From NCBI GenBank assembly GCA_905221615.1, contig CAJNDT010004580.1:62001-126000 (forward strand): a stretch of 64,000 bases of DNA, written 5' to 3'. Shown here in pieces: positions 8,443 to 18,958 of this stretch (its first letter is position 1; each line of letters opens with the position of its first letter). A program made the translations under genes and the position numbers. Below the pieces are notes generated by a model, which had not been told where the DNA came from, searched no databases, and saw only the letters and a program-made list of their open reading frames with translations. This stretch comes from Symbiodinium sp. CCMP2592. Taxonomy: Eukaryota > Sar > Dinophyceae > Suessiales > Symbiodiniaceae.

Positions 8443-11400
8443 CTACCGGGGAGAGGCTGGATTAGAACCCTGGCTAAAGGCAAGCTTAGTTTGCTTTTGG
8501 TCCGCTTGCTTTTTGGACTTACCTTTCGGGGCAACAGCAGGAGGTGAACCAAACTTAAGAGTTGCCTGCCTGGGTCCCTTATCAACGGTTGGTTGCTCAC
8601 CCTTCTTAGTGCCAAAAGGGACAGCCACCTTTTGCGCTGGAATGGCCGGCGCTGTGTCACTTAAAGACTGGTTGCCGGCACTCTGCGCAAGTTTACCCAA
8701 CTGACTGACAGGAGCCCTGCCATCACACGGTTTTTGAAGGGTTTTGGCTCCCGTAGCATGCTGTGGGCGCTGCAACCTGCCACACTTAGCACACGACCAC
8801 TGCACTCCCATGTTGATCATGTCATGCGAGCTGTGAATATTCCATTGCTGCAAAGGGTCGCCTCGACCCTTACACGGGTGATGCATAAGGCGATCGAAGC
8901 TGGGCAGATCGTTGATTTGCTGCAAGTACAATCCACAAATTGCACACTTCATGGTCATGTTGGTGGAGCCCTCGGCTCCCTTGACCCACTGGTGACCCAG
9001 TGAATCCTCGTCGCCTGAAAGCCTCGCCAACATTCTCTGCTTCTTGTTGAGAGGTTTGGTGGCCTTGGCAGCACCAGTCGAAGCGCAAGGGGTAACCTCA
9101 GGTGTAGGGACACTGCAACCTGTTTCCTGTGGCAACCTACCCTTGCCTTTAGAAAACACAGGGTTAGGGAGAACTTTATTGCAAGAAGAATCACCAGACT
9201 CCTGTTTGCAACGTTGGAAAAGCCACGGAAACGATTTGTCATTTTTATGCAGAAGGATAAACCCAATTTTCCTAGCCAAGTGCAAACAAACCTCCTCCCA
9301 AAGCGTATCTATGCCGACTAGGTCCGGCTTGGTTGCAGCCTGAAACACCCCAGCAGCTCGCTTGCCACAGAGTGCATCAACATCTTCATTGACACGACGC
9401 CTCAATTCAGGAATGCCCCTATCAGCATAATACTTGGAATCTTTGTGACTGGGCACCCAGGTAATGCGAGCTCTAGCTCGCTCAGACCAAACCAAACCCC
9501 ATGGAGTAGGTCCCTCAAGAGGCGGGGATTTTTTAGTTACAACCTGAGCAACAGCTTTGCAGTCAACCGTCAAGTCGAAGGTACCTGAGACACGTGCGAA
9601 AAGTTCATAGGCTGCTTGCTGCTCCGCACCCGCAACCGACAAGGGCCGCTGTGGAAAAGAGGTGATGCTCGCAACACGGCGGGCCCCATCCTCTGTGATC
9701 TCATAGGCCCCAATGGCCCAAGCCACACAAGCAGAACGAAGGTCCCGGGCCCCTGGGCCACCTGAAGCGTCTGAAGCAAACACCAGATTGTCACTGCTAA
9801 GTACTTGTTGTGTTTGCCACAAACCCTCACACACTAAACCCGAGGAGCCCTTCGAAATTTTTAACCCAGTCGCTGCCTGAGGGACTAAACCCCTAAGCCA
9901 AAGGCAAGGCCATGGGAATTTCTGGCGGGCGGCACGGAAATGCGAAGGCTCAGGGTATTTAGCAGTGATAAAAGGGCAATCCCACAGAACGTGCTGCAAA
10001 CTAAGTGGGCAATTACAAACAGTGCACCACCCCGGGCATGATTGACCAATCAAGGCCCCTTGCCAAAGTGCTTGCAAGTTCACTGCCATGTACTTGTTAA
10101 AAAACCTGCGTCGAAGGAGGCGGTTAGGGACGGTGAGGTCTACTCCCGAACCCAAATCCAAAGCACCTTCTAAGAGGGACACCCTCTGCAACTGAACAGT
10201 TTCCCACAGTGGCAAGAGCCAATGCCAAACCTTCCTAGTAGCATCATGGCACGCCCAATCAATGGTCAAGGTGCTGTCTCCGCGCTGCCAATGATGAGCT
10301 TGCGGCGCCTGCACCCCCAGCTCGATCAAGTAAGCGATCAAAGCCGCAAGCGGCCCATTAACCCGTTTCCACGGGTGTTGCGACGGCGAGAGCCATAACC
10401 AAATGCTCACCCAAGTAGACTTAAATTTATCCGAGTCAACCAAAACCCAACGGCGGAAAACCCTAGCCACAGCACGAACATGCTGACGTAACAAGGTGAG
10501 GTGAGGATCCTCGCATCGCCGTCGGTTGACAACAAAGGTGAGATCAAGCGATCCAAGCTTGTGCCTGCCTAGATGCTTAGCGATGAGCGTTCTGTAGAAT
10601 TTACGGCGTTTAGGACTCACTCCCTGCGCCTGATGGCCCCAGAGGCCAGCCGAGCACACAGATGCTTTCACGATGCGCAAACGGTGCGCCCTCCCCGGGA
10701 TGGCCAGACGGTTGAGTTTCCGCGACCTGCCGGCCGCCTTTTTCCTGCGCTGTTCCGCAAGCCCCAAAACACGACGGCGACCACCGGCTGAAGTCACACC
10801 AAGGTCCCGAGTCATCGATTTGACCTGAGGATCATTGGCATCAAGAATTTTGCTCATGGCCTTGGCCGCCTCCGTCGACGATGCCACAAAGCATGTTTTT
10901 GAAATTGAGATCTGAGCTCCCCTAGCTTCCAAATCCCGTCGGAGAGCCCTGAACAGCAGAAGGGAATCACTGGCAACCTGCACCGGAGACTTATTAACCG
11001 AATCAAGCGACAGGTCATCAATCCAAATGTCAAGGTTGCATGCACTTTTCTTTGAAGCCAGCTTTTCAGCAACTGGGTGGATGACGAGTTTTGATACCGA
11101 CGGCGCCGCTGGACATCCAGCCAGAACTCCCCTCCCCGGCCAAATGGGAGGGCACAATGCACCTTCCGACTGGATAAAGCGAGGCCCCATGTAAGTAAGC
11201 AAGGCCTGATGTAAAACTAAAGGAGGGTAGCCCAAAGAAAGTCCCGAGCGAATGACGTCATCAAAAACACACCTATCGTAGAATGTCTCCATGTCTAGGA
11301 ACAATGTTATAAGGTGGGATTTGCACCTCCGCACCGACTCTCCCAGCATCAGCCTTGCCAGTGCTACGTCAAGCGCCTGGCCACCCGGGACAGCCTTGTC

Positions 11401-14400
11401 CCAAGTGGCACGAGCAGCATAAGCAGCCTGCCACGTGGCAACCAAAGGCCACCGCAGCTTGGCCCAAGCACGGTAAAGGATATGCAACAATGCAATGGGG
11501 CGCTCACGTTTTTCGGACTTAGGCAACAAGGCTATAAGTGCAAACACCATTTGGTCCGGCCAAGAAGCCTCGCGCTCACAATGATGGAAGAATTCAAGAA
11601 TTGCCTGCACAGCTTCAACACTGAGGTTACGAAGCATCTCACAAGTCCAGCCATCCAAGCCGGGCGCTTTGGTGGGAACCTTCTTGAAAAACCCTACAGC
11701 CCGCTCCAAGTCGATCGGATGCAACAACCGGGCTTGCTCCTGCGCAGCATGCTTCAAGGAGGCCAGCAGATCACGATCGACCCCAGCTGGATGCGACCAC
11801 AGTTCAAACCAATGCCTCCACCTCAAATAGATGCGTTCTTGCACAGGGGCATCAAGGAAGGGGCGAACAGTTACAACCTCCTCAGCCTTAACACTACGGA
11901 ACAAGGGCCTCATGCCTTTTTGAGTCGACTGCCGGAGCCATTGACCATATGATGCACTTTTCTCTTGCTGCCATTGTTGTTGATGGGCCTTATGCTGCTT
12001 CTGTGCAGCTGCAAGCAGTCCAGGCAACACTCTCACATCCCCTGATTGCAGGAGAACCTGAAGGTCAGCTTGAAAGGCATCCCGATCAGAAACCGCACCG
12101 GCCCACATGCTGCCAAAGCGGAGTGAGGCCGACCTGCCAAAAGGGCTCACGTGGAAACGCTTTGAGCAAGCTTGCAGCCACACAACCATGCGACGCCAAA
12201 AGGAGGCGAGAGCCCCTCCCCAACCAGAAGCAGGAGCAATGGGGACAACAAGGGGCCTCCTGCAGACCTGGACTTTGGCACCTCGGCCTTGACTACAACC
12301 AAAGATCGAAACTTCAACATCCCTACTGAGGCTGGCGAAAAGCGCACTCAGTCCAGGCTCAGCGACCTCAGTCCCAAGCAGATGCAACTCCTCCTGGGAT
12401 TGGACGGCTACCTGCTCACCACGAGGGTCAGCGACAACACTCGAGAGAAAGGGCTGAGGCTGTAACGGTGCAGGCTTAAAAGCAATCAACTGCGGCAGCT
12501 TAAAGTCAAAATGCTCAAGCTGCAGTGTCCAATGCAAGGCCGCATGTGGAGCAAAAGGAGTGTCCCAATCGACAACCAACTTAGCACCCGCAGCCAAGAT
12601 GGGGGAAAGAAGGCCAAAGTCAATATTGCCTCCCCCTGCACACGTGGACTCTCCACTGCTGATCCAATGGCCCTTGGCTTCCTGAGCAAAACTGCTGGCT
12701 GCTATGGTCTCAAAATCCTCATTCAAGTCGCCTGCAGCAAAGTAAATGCCCCGGGCCGACGTAAGAAAAGCGAGCAGATTAGCCAAAATTTGCGAATTGG
12801 TGGCACTCTGAAAGCCTTCACCAGCCTTCAAATAAAGGTTAACTAGATAGCAATCAGTGTCCCGCAATCGAATAGCAGCAACCTGAAACCCAGCCCCGGC
12901 CTTGAAAAACTGATGCACCCGCCGGACATTCAAGTGCTTGCGAAAGCAAATTGCCATTCCGCCTGATGTACCGCCCCGGCCCGTGGGCTGCCCCGGCACA
13001 CTAAAGACATTGAAACCATAAACCCCCAATTGGCCTTCAATCAAATCGGGCTGATCCGGGGACAGATGCGTCTCTTGTAACATAACGACCGAGGCACCGA
13101 GCTGCGCAACCCAGGGGCACAGGTCCTTCCTCCAAGACGAGACATTAGCCGAGACAATGCACAAGTCATCCCGATATTTCGGTTCCTTAAGGTTTGCCAG
13201 GGCATCGTCAATTGCCCAGCCGGCCACATGAGGAGGCACGTCCTCCTGTGTTTCCACAGCAAGCTCCACAACCTTCCAATGAAAAGTGCCTTCGGTGATG
13301 AGGCCTTGCTGCTCAAAAGACTCGACTAAGCTCAAGATGGACGGAGCATCCCCAGCCAGAACCGCAGCTTTAAGGTTTTCAAAATCCGATTTTTGGCAAC
13401 TTGTGGGAGTGCCACCGTCAAAGCTCACATCAAGGGAACCACGAGAAGAATCCTGGGAAACAGTCTGAGTGCAGCCAGCAGGGCGCACATCAGAATGCAA
13501 GGAGGTGTTACCGTGCCCTGCTTCAGACAAATGGCCCGCAGCAAGCATCCAGGGCCCTCCTTCCGGTCCCCCAAGACCCATGGCCAGCGGCCCACCCTCC
13601 TGAGGCAACTTCCAACTCCTGAACATAACCTCCACCTCCTGGGTCTTGGGGGCACCCTGCTCACATGGCAGGGGCTCTATTATTGAATCAAGAAAGGCCG
13701 GCGAAAACTGCTCACATGAGCGGCTGCATGACCCTGCGAGTTCCCCACTTATCACTGGCATAGCTGCGCGCCTCAGCCAACGATTGCGACGCCGCCTAGT
13801 GCGCCTGGACTTGGGAACCCGCTCTGTCTGCCCAGACTGCCCTACACCACTGCAGACAGCACTTGGGGCCTCATCCTGCCATGAGTCCTGCAAGAAAGCA
13901 TACTCATGTTCGGGCCAGAAAAATTTTGGCCCTGTGATCACGCAAGGCTGCTTGCAACTCTGCACCAAGTCAGCAGCAGCACACTGGTACGAAAATTTGC
14001 ACAGACAGGTGGCACAAAATTGACCGCACTTCTGCATCGCAACTGCTAGCTCAGCGCAAGGTCTGGCGCAGTGAGCGCGCCAACACGCCTGATAGAATAA
14101 AAGGGCCTCCTGGGATTCCGAGGCCGACAGTGTAGGCTCTGACCCACAGCCCACACATGAAGCTTCCAAAGCAGGCCCCAAATGACACTCCTCCTCAGCC
14201 TCACTGGACCTCCAACCTGTTTGCTGCAAAATGGGGTTAGGGCCCGCCGAACAAGCAGGAGCACACGGGTTCGGGGCCTGAAATGAAAACCAACTGCCCT
14301 CCTGAAAAGAAGCCAGCTCATTAGGGATACACGGCAGTGGGACATTAAAGCTCACATCCAGGCCCTCGGCGGAATTGTGGCTTCTGAGTACAGAAGGGAC

Positions 14401-14543
14401 AATTCGGCCACCTCCGGATTGCCGGTCGGCGGAATTGTGGCTTCGGAGTACAGAACGGCCAATTCGGCCGCCGCCGGAACCTTGGTCTACCACCACAGGC
14501 TCTACATCCAGGGCCTCACACGGTACATCAGGCAGCCCAGTTG
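8443..14543 (-). CDS. LINE ORF2: endonuclease-reverse transcriptase-RNase H polyprotein
   Basis: About 2030 residues without interruption; the open frame nominally extends to 14622 through the neighbour's tail, which is not part of the gene. Order: a Cys-rich N-terminus; a helical region before residue ~480; an EEP (APE-like) endonuclease at about 488-720 with L-Q-E-T-H, G-D-L-N-E-D, I-D-F-G-L and P-H-A-A-L; RT with T-K-A-P-G-L-D-G, motif A L-F-L-D-M-E-T-F-Y-D, motif B G-V-L-A-G-C-P and motif C W-I-D-D; a CCHC-like motif (T-V-C-N-C..H-V-L-W-D-C); RNase H with Asp (F-A-S-D-A-S-G-G), Glu (A-E-Q-Q-A-A-Y-E-L), Asp (T-V-D-C-K-A) and Asp (N-E-D-V-D-A); two C-terminal zinc modules; and a tail with Q-A-T-L-K-F and Q-T-K-L-A-F. 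All catalytic residues appear present, so the enzyme may be functional. Domain order places it among RNase H-bearing LINEs (I/R1/Tad-like), clade undetermined. Confidence 0.9.
14350..14500. repeat. two ~50-bp tandem units at the N-terminus of E6 ORF2
   Basis: GGCGGAATTGTGGCTTC is repeated twice about 57 bp apart, giving G-G-G-R-I-x-x-S-V-L-R-S-H-N-S-A twice in the protein. It is a local tandem duplication within the coding region. Confidence 0.75.
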
Positions 14544-16686
14544 AAATGGGATTTTCTCGTCTTGGGCGAACAAGTCGCTGCCAGGCCATTGGCCGGCGGT
14601 GGGTGAAACGTATTCCTAACAACTAAACCAAACAACTGTACACTAAGTCGGGTAAGCAGCACTATACAAGCCGACTCGCGTTCTCGCTCTTACTAACGAG
14701 TCCAACCAACAGGCTGTCCACTTGCAGGGACCAACCTTCTCTACGGCACTCACCCTGTACAGTTTCAAGGTGCCTGCAGTTCTTTGTCTGCTCACTACCC
14801 TGGTAACACCAGACTGTGCGGTAGGCCTGGTCACTTTAGAGGGCTAGTGAGTCTGGTAACACCAGAAGTCCCTGGTAGCACCAGTTCTCGCAGAGAGACT
14901 GTGAGTTACTGTTAAGACAGAAGAAGTGGCGCGCACTCTTTCAAAACAAAACTCACGTCATGCGAGCATGCAGCCTCAGGCCTAGTGCTCTGTTACCTCT
15001 TGTTTTCTGCTGTTGCACCTGAGACCCCAGCTGTCTTGCCACTAACTGGGTGCCAAAACCACGTCCTATTTGCCGGTCACACCAGGTTTCCCTGGTAAAA
15101 AAGCCTTTATCAAGCATGACACTGGCTTCTCCTGCACTGCACTTGCCAGGCAGCAGGCGATTACATTCCCTCACAATAAGGGCCATGTGGAGACACAAAG
15201 GGCCGGAAAGCCAACCCTCCCTAGCCCCGCTCACCCAAACAACTTGCCTACCTAGATGCACGGTCCTTACGTTTTCCGCTCACGCAGGGCTACCACCTTC
15301 TCTCCAGTGCCACCTGCGCACCTAGGTCCCTTTTAACCTCTCACACCAGGTTCTTACGTTTTCCTTCGTGCAGGTTTTACCTCTTCCAGGAGGCCCTACC
15401 TGCGGCGTGAAAAGGTGTGCGATGAGCAAAGATAAGGAGAGCTAGCCTTCCGCAGCAAGCTCCCTCAAAACCAACAAAGCGCATGCGCCAGAACATACAG
15501 CACTTCTCCCAGGCCCTCGTACCAACAGGCACTCCATATTCACAAGGGCGAGAACCCTCCTTGCACCGGGTCTTAACACGACGCCAAAACACATTGGCAC
15601 GAAGGTAGCCTGAGGCCGGGCTAAGCCTGCAGACTTCCTCCAAGCATTTACCCATGCCAGGACGTAGGCATAGGTTTGTTTCCTCCCTGCACAGTGCGAA
15701 ATTCCTACCTTGGTACTGGCAAAACGACACCAAGGCGCCCAAAACTTAATACTACCAGAAGCATGGGAGGTACGACAGAACTCCTGCCAGCTCACAGCCC
15801 GGAAGGAGCGCAGGGGATGAGCGTAGCCAAACTCACCTTTCACAATACTTGCACTTCTGGTAATAGACTTTACTTGTTGTGGAAGCTGCATCGTGTCCAG
15901 GTAATCAAAACTGACGCGGGGCTTGGGCCAACCCAGCATACAGTATGAGCCTGTCCGCTTAACTGCCCGAGAGCAACGTGAAGAGTCAGGTGGCCCCTGC
16001 TTTCTCGCTCTTACTAACACGGACCAAGTACCCATGCCGGTGCCAGCGCTGGGCACTCTGCTACCTAACCTCACGAATCCCTCCGCAGGCGGAGACGTAG
16101 TTCCACCACTCTCGGCTTTGACAAGCATTCCTAAACATCCTAAACCCCCAAACTCACAGGCTGCAGTGTGTTGGGGTCGGCAATGCTCGCTGCTAAACAG
16201 GACCTGCAGACCCTGGTGCCCACCAGGTCTTAGACCAGTTACCTGCATTAAAGGACACGAAGGCTTAGCAACACGACTGGTCTGCCACGTCTCAACAGGC
16301 ACCACCATGAAAGGACATGGTCACCAGTCAAACTTCCAGCCCCAAACGGTCACCACTCTAGCGCCAGTGGTTAGGCAGTTTGGTAGCACCACCACTGTTG
16401 CTCAAGGAAAACAGGCACGCCACAAGGCTACACAGACAAGTGCCAAACTCCTAGCCTTCAAAACACCAAGCCAAAACTTGGTTGCTAACAACACCGCCTT
16501 TCACCAGGTTAAACCCGGGGCGGTTACACCAAAGTGTCCTTTGGTTGGTCTAAAGGGCAGCCTCCATGGCAGCAACTCTAAAACTGGAAAAGCGGGCCTG
16601 GAACCCCACACACGGTTAGGCCTCGAACCCAGTTCCGACAGCTACCGCTCCCTACCTGGCCTTTTGAGCCGAGACCTTGAGCCATG
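14544..16686 (-). mobile_element. non-coding ~2.1-kb element with spliced-leader relic and LINE 3' tail
   Basis: No convincing ORF. Its 3' end at 14544 is the E1-type tail (GCGA..TCGC stem, then GAAAATCCCATTTC). Its 5' end carries two SL relics at 16663-16683. The body matches 22297-24222 over long stretches (for example 16020-16130 with 23560-23660, and the last ~100 bp at the 5' end). It holds several CTGGTNNCACCAG micro-hairpins (14800, 14853, 14872, 16212) and two copies of TTCTCGCTCTTACTAAC (14681, 16002). It is probably a non-autonomous element mobilised by an E1-like LINE. Confidence 0.7.
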
Positions 16687-16690
16687 AAAT
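16663..16690 (-). other. tandem spliced-leader relics at a 5' junction
   Basis: On the - strand the neighbour's tail CCCATTTCA runs into TGGCTCAAG, followed 13 bases later by a second GGCTCAAA (mutated). The dinoflagellate spliced leader ends CCATTTTGGCTCAAG. Two relics in series imply two rounds of trans-splicing and reintegration. Confidence 0.65.
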
Positions 16691-16720
16691 GGGATTTTCT
16701 CGCACACGCTTCGCAGAAGC
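16687..16720 (-). other. LINE 3'-terminal stem-loop and tail (divergent family)
   Basis: GCTTC/GAAGC stem with a 3-nt loop (16708-16720), an 8-nt spacer, then GAAAATCCCATTT (16687-16699). The stem sequence differs from other families, but its position next to the tail is kept. Confidence 0.6.
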
Positions 16721-17001
16721 AGCCCGTAGGCTTGTCCGACATGCACAAATTAACTCCAAGTATTTTGGAGTCATCCGCGTTTGCGGGCATCGCCAAAATG
16801 GCGGCAGTGGCTACTCCTACCCTGAGCTACAGGTTGCCTGACCTACCTGAGCTACTGGCAGGAGCGGGTAGCCACTTCCTGGGAGTGGGGAGCCACATCC
16901 CAGTGAAACAGGACGAAAGTCCTACAGGGAGGGAGCCTCACCCAGAGGGGAGGAACCCTTCACCCTGCAGAGCCTCCAGCCTCTGCAAAGGAGAGGGGAG
17001 G

Positions 17002-18790
17002 CTAGGAGGCCAAAAACCTCCTGACCCGCTCCTGATGCCCGGGGGTCATGAAGTGGGCTTGCATATGTTCGATTGTAGGGCACCCGACCCTACAAGCGTA
17101 ACAAAAGAGCCCATCCGGGCTGTTGACTGCACGGTGGGGTCCATACGAGGGTGGTGCCTCCACATCCTCTACAAGAGCTGAATCCGAAGAAAGCTGGGGG
17201 GGCACCCCGTCCCTCCTGTAGACCCCGCAGCCTCGCTGAGGGAGGGCTCGCTGGCCTCGGGGACCTCTGGCTGCAGGGCCGAAGGCCCAGTAGCCATGAG
17301 GGTCCTTTCACCCTCGCGGAGTTGGTCGCCCATGGGCAACCGAAGGTCGTCTGGCCAGACCTGGAGGCAGTCCAATCCCCCCAGCTTGAGCCTGTTGCGG
17401 CACAGGCTGAGCACCTCAGAGGCAAGGGCTGAGGGCTTCACTGCCAGGGCGATCCATCTCGCCTCCGGCGGTTGGCGACACTCTATGTCGAGGCGCATGA
17501 ACTGGGTCGCCGCCGGGGCACCGCCTGGGACATCGCCCCTGTTTCTCGGGCTGCTCCTCCCTCGGGGGGATGGGGAGGAGGAGGGAGGGGAGGAGGCTCC
17601 TCAACCCTCGATGCACTGGCAGGTGCCGGGTTGCTGGGAGGGGCTTTAGGGGCTCCCTCCTCCCTCTGGGTCCCCTCCCCTGGGCCGTAGCAGACCGGGG
17701 GCCAGCAGGCGGGGTCTCAGGCCCCGGGGGCTTAGGTGGCGCCTCCTGAGGAGCAGGATCCCGCTCACTGGCTGTGCCAGCAGGCCCTGCGGAGGGCGTG
17801 TCACTTGTTCCTTCCTCGACCCTAGAAGGGGAGGTTGAGCCTGTTGAGACCGGAGCCCCGGAAGTGGGGTCATCCTTGGCGGCAGGCACCTCCTCCATGG
17901 GTGAGGCTGTGGGCACCTCGGTGGCCTCCTGCTCGGAGGGTGCCTTCACGGCACTGGGACCCGGCGCAGCAGAGGGTGGGTCAGGCTCCATCTCCTCTCC
18001 AGAGCTTGGCCGACCTGGCCCTGGCCGACGACTTTACCGCCGTCGTTTTCTGAACGATACGGCGGGACCAGGGCAGCATCTCTTCCTGGTCTTCGGGCTC
18101 CTGAGGCTCCGTCGGTGCCGTCGGGGGGCTGCTCTCGGAGCTTTCCGTGGAGCTTGTAGAGGCTTTCACAGCCTTTGCCGCGCCTTTGCTGTTGCCGCCC
18201 GTCCGCCTGGAAGGCGGAGGGGTGCGGACTCTGGGCGGCTTGCCGTCCACCGAGGCCTTGGGAGGGTTGGACCCTTCCCTTTCGGCCTTTAGGGCCTCCC
18301 TCTGGCTGCGAGGGGGACGTTTCCGGTTCCGCACAAAAGCTGGAAACCGAAACCCGCCTCGCATCGGGATTTTTCTTGGCACGCTCGTCCACATGCTTCC
18401 GGTAGGCCTGGACGAGGGCCTTGTCCTTCCTGTGGACGGAGGGCTGTTTGCCTCGCCCTTTTGAAGGGGTGGAGCGACCACGCCCTTCAGAGGAGGCGGG
18501 TGGGACGTCCCTGGACCCGCTGGCACCGGTGTCGCCAGCCTGGTCGGTCCAGTCCCACTCTTCCCACCAACCTTGCCAGTCCTGCCACCCGGTGGTGGGA
18601 CCATCAGAGCCGCCGGTATCACCACAAGCTCCCGAGGAGCTGTGACCGGCGGTCTGATCTGCTGAGGGCTCGGCTGGGGGCTCCCAGAAGTCAGCCCCAA
18701 ACGGTTCTGGTCCGTTCCAAACCATTCGCCAGACCCATCTCCAGGAGTGGTAGCACCACCTCCTTTCCCATTCCCAGCCCATCTCGACAA
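17002..18790 (-). pseudogene. ORF3-like region with C2H2 zinc finger, frameshifted
   Basis: Three open - strand frames follow one another (18790-17981, 17991-17416, 17498-17169) and then 17205-17002, so the gene is probably one reading frame broken by indels. The upstream half is Pro/Ser/Thr/Arg-rich and disordered. Around 17290-17498 a short segment (I-A-L-A-V-K-P-S-A-L...L-P-M-G-D-Q-L) resembles a ubiquitin-like beta-grasp pattern, weakly. The end has a clear zinc-finger pattern C-Y-A-C-...-H-M-Q-A-H-...-G-H (17010-17090). It occupies the ORF3 position but lacks the kinase-like motifs seen in E1 and E3. The role is unknown; nucleic-acid binding is plausible from the finger. Confidence 0.45.
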
Positions 18791-18958
18791 GTGAGAGGGC
18801 TAAGGCCGGGGAAGCGAGAGGTGCTCGTGGGCCATGGCTGCAGCTACTACGCTTAAGAGGCTTGTGGAAAACTGCGACTGAGGCAGGTGTAAGCGTTCCA
18901 GGTGACCAGGGGGGAAAGGGCCCTAAAAGGAAAAGTGCCTACAAAGGCTACGGCTTCC

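Larger units (their letters stand above)
7674..14543 (-). mobile_element. E6: LINE with intact ORF2, 5'-truncated
   Basis: Runs from directly after the tail of the neighbouring element (14544) to its own tail at 7674. No spliced-leader relic lies at its 5' junction and the long ORF is open across the junction, so the 5' end is truncated inside or before the ORF2 N-terminus. The 3' UTR (7674-8442) is non-coding and includes CCACTCTAGCGCCAGTG (8073-8089), also found in the non-coding elements at 16353 and 23891. Confidence 0.8.

Noticed and set aside
15442-16687. Long frames on both strands in the non-coding 2.1-kb element
   Set aside because: Not conserved as proteins in the homologous element at 22297-24222 and without motifs, so probably chance open frames.
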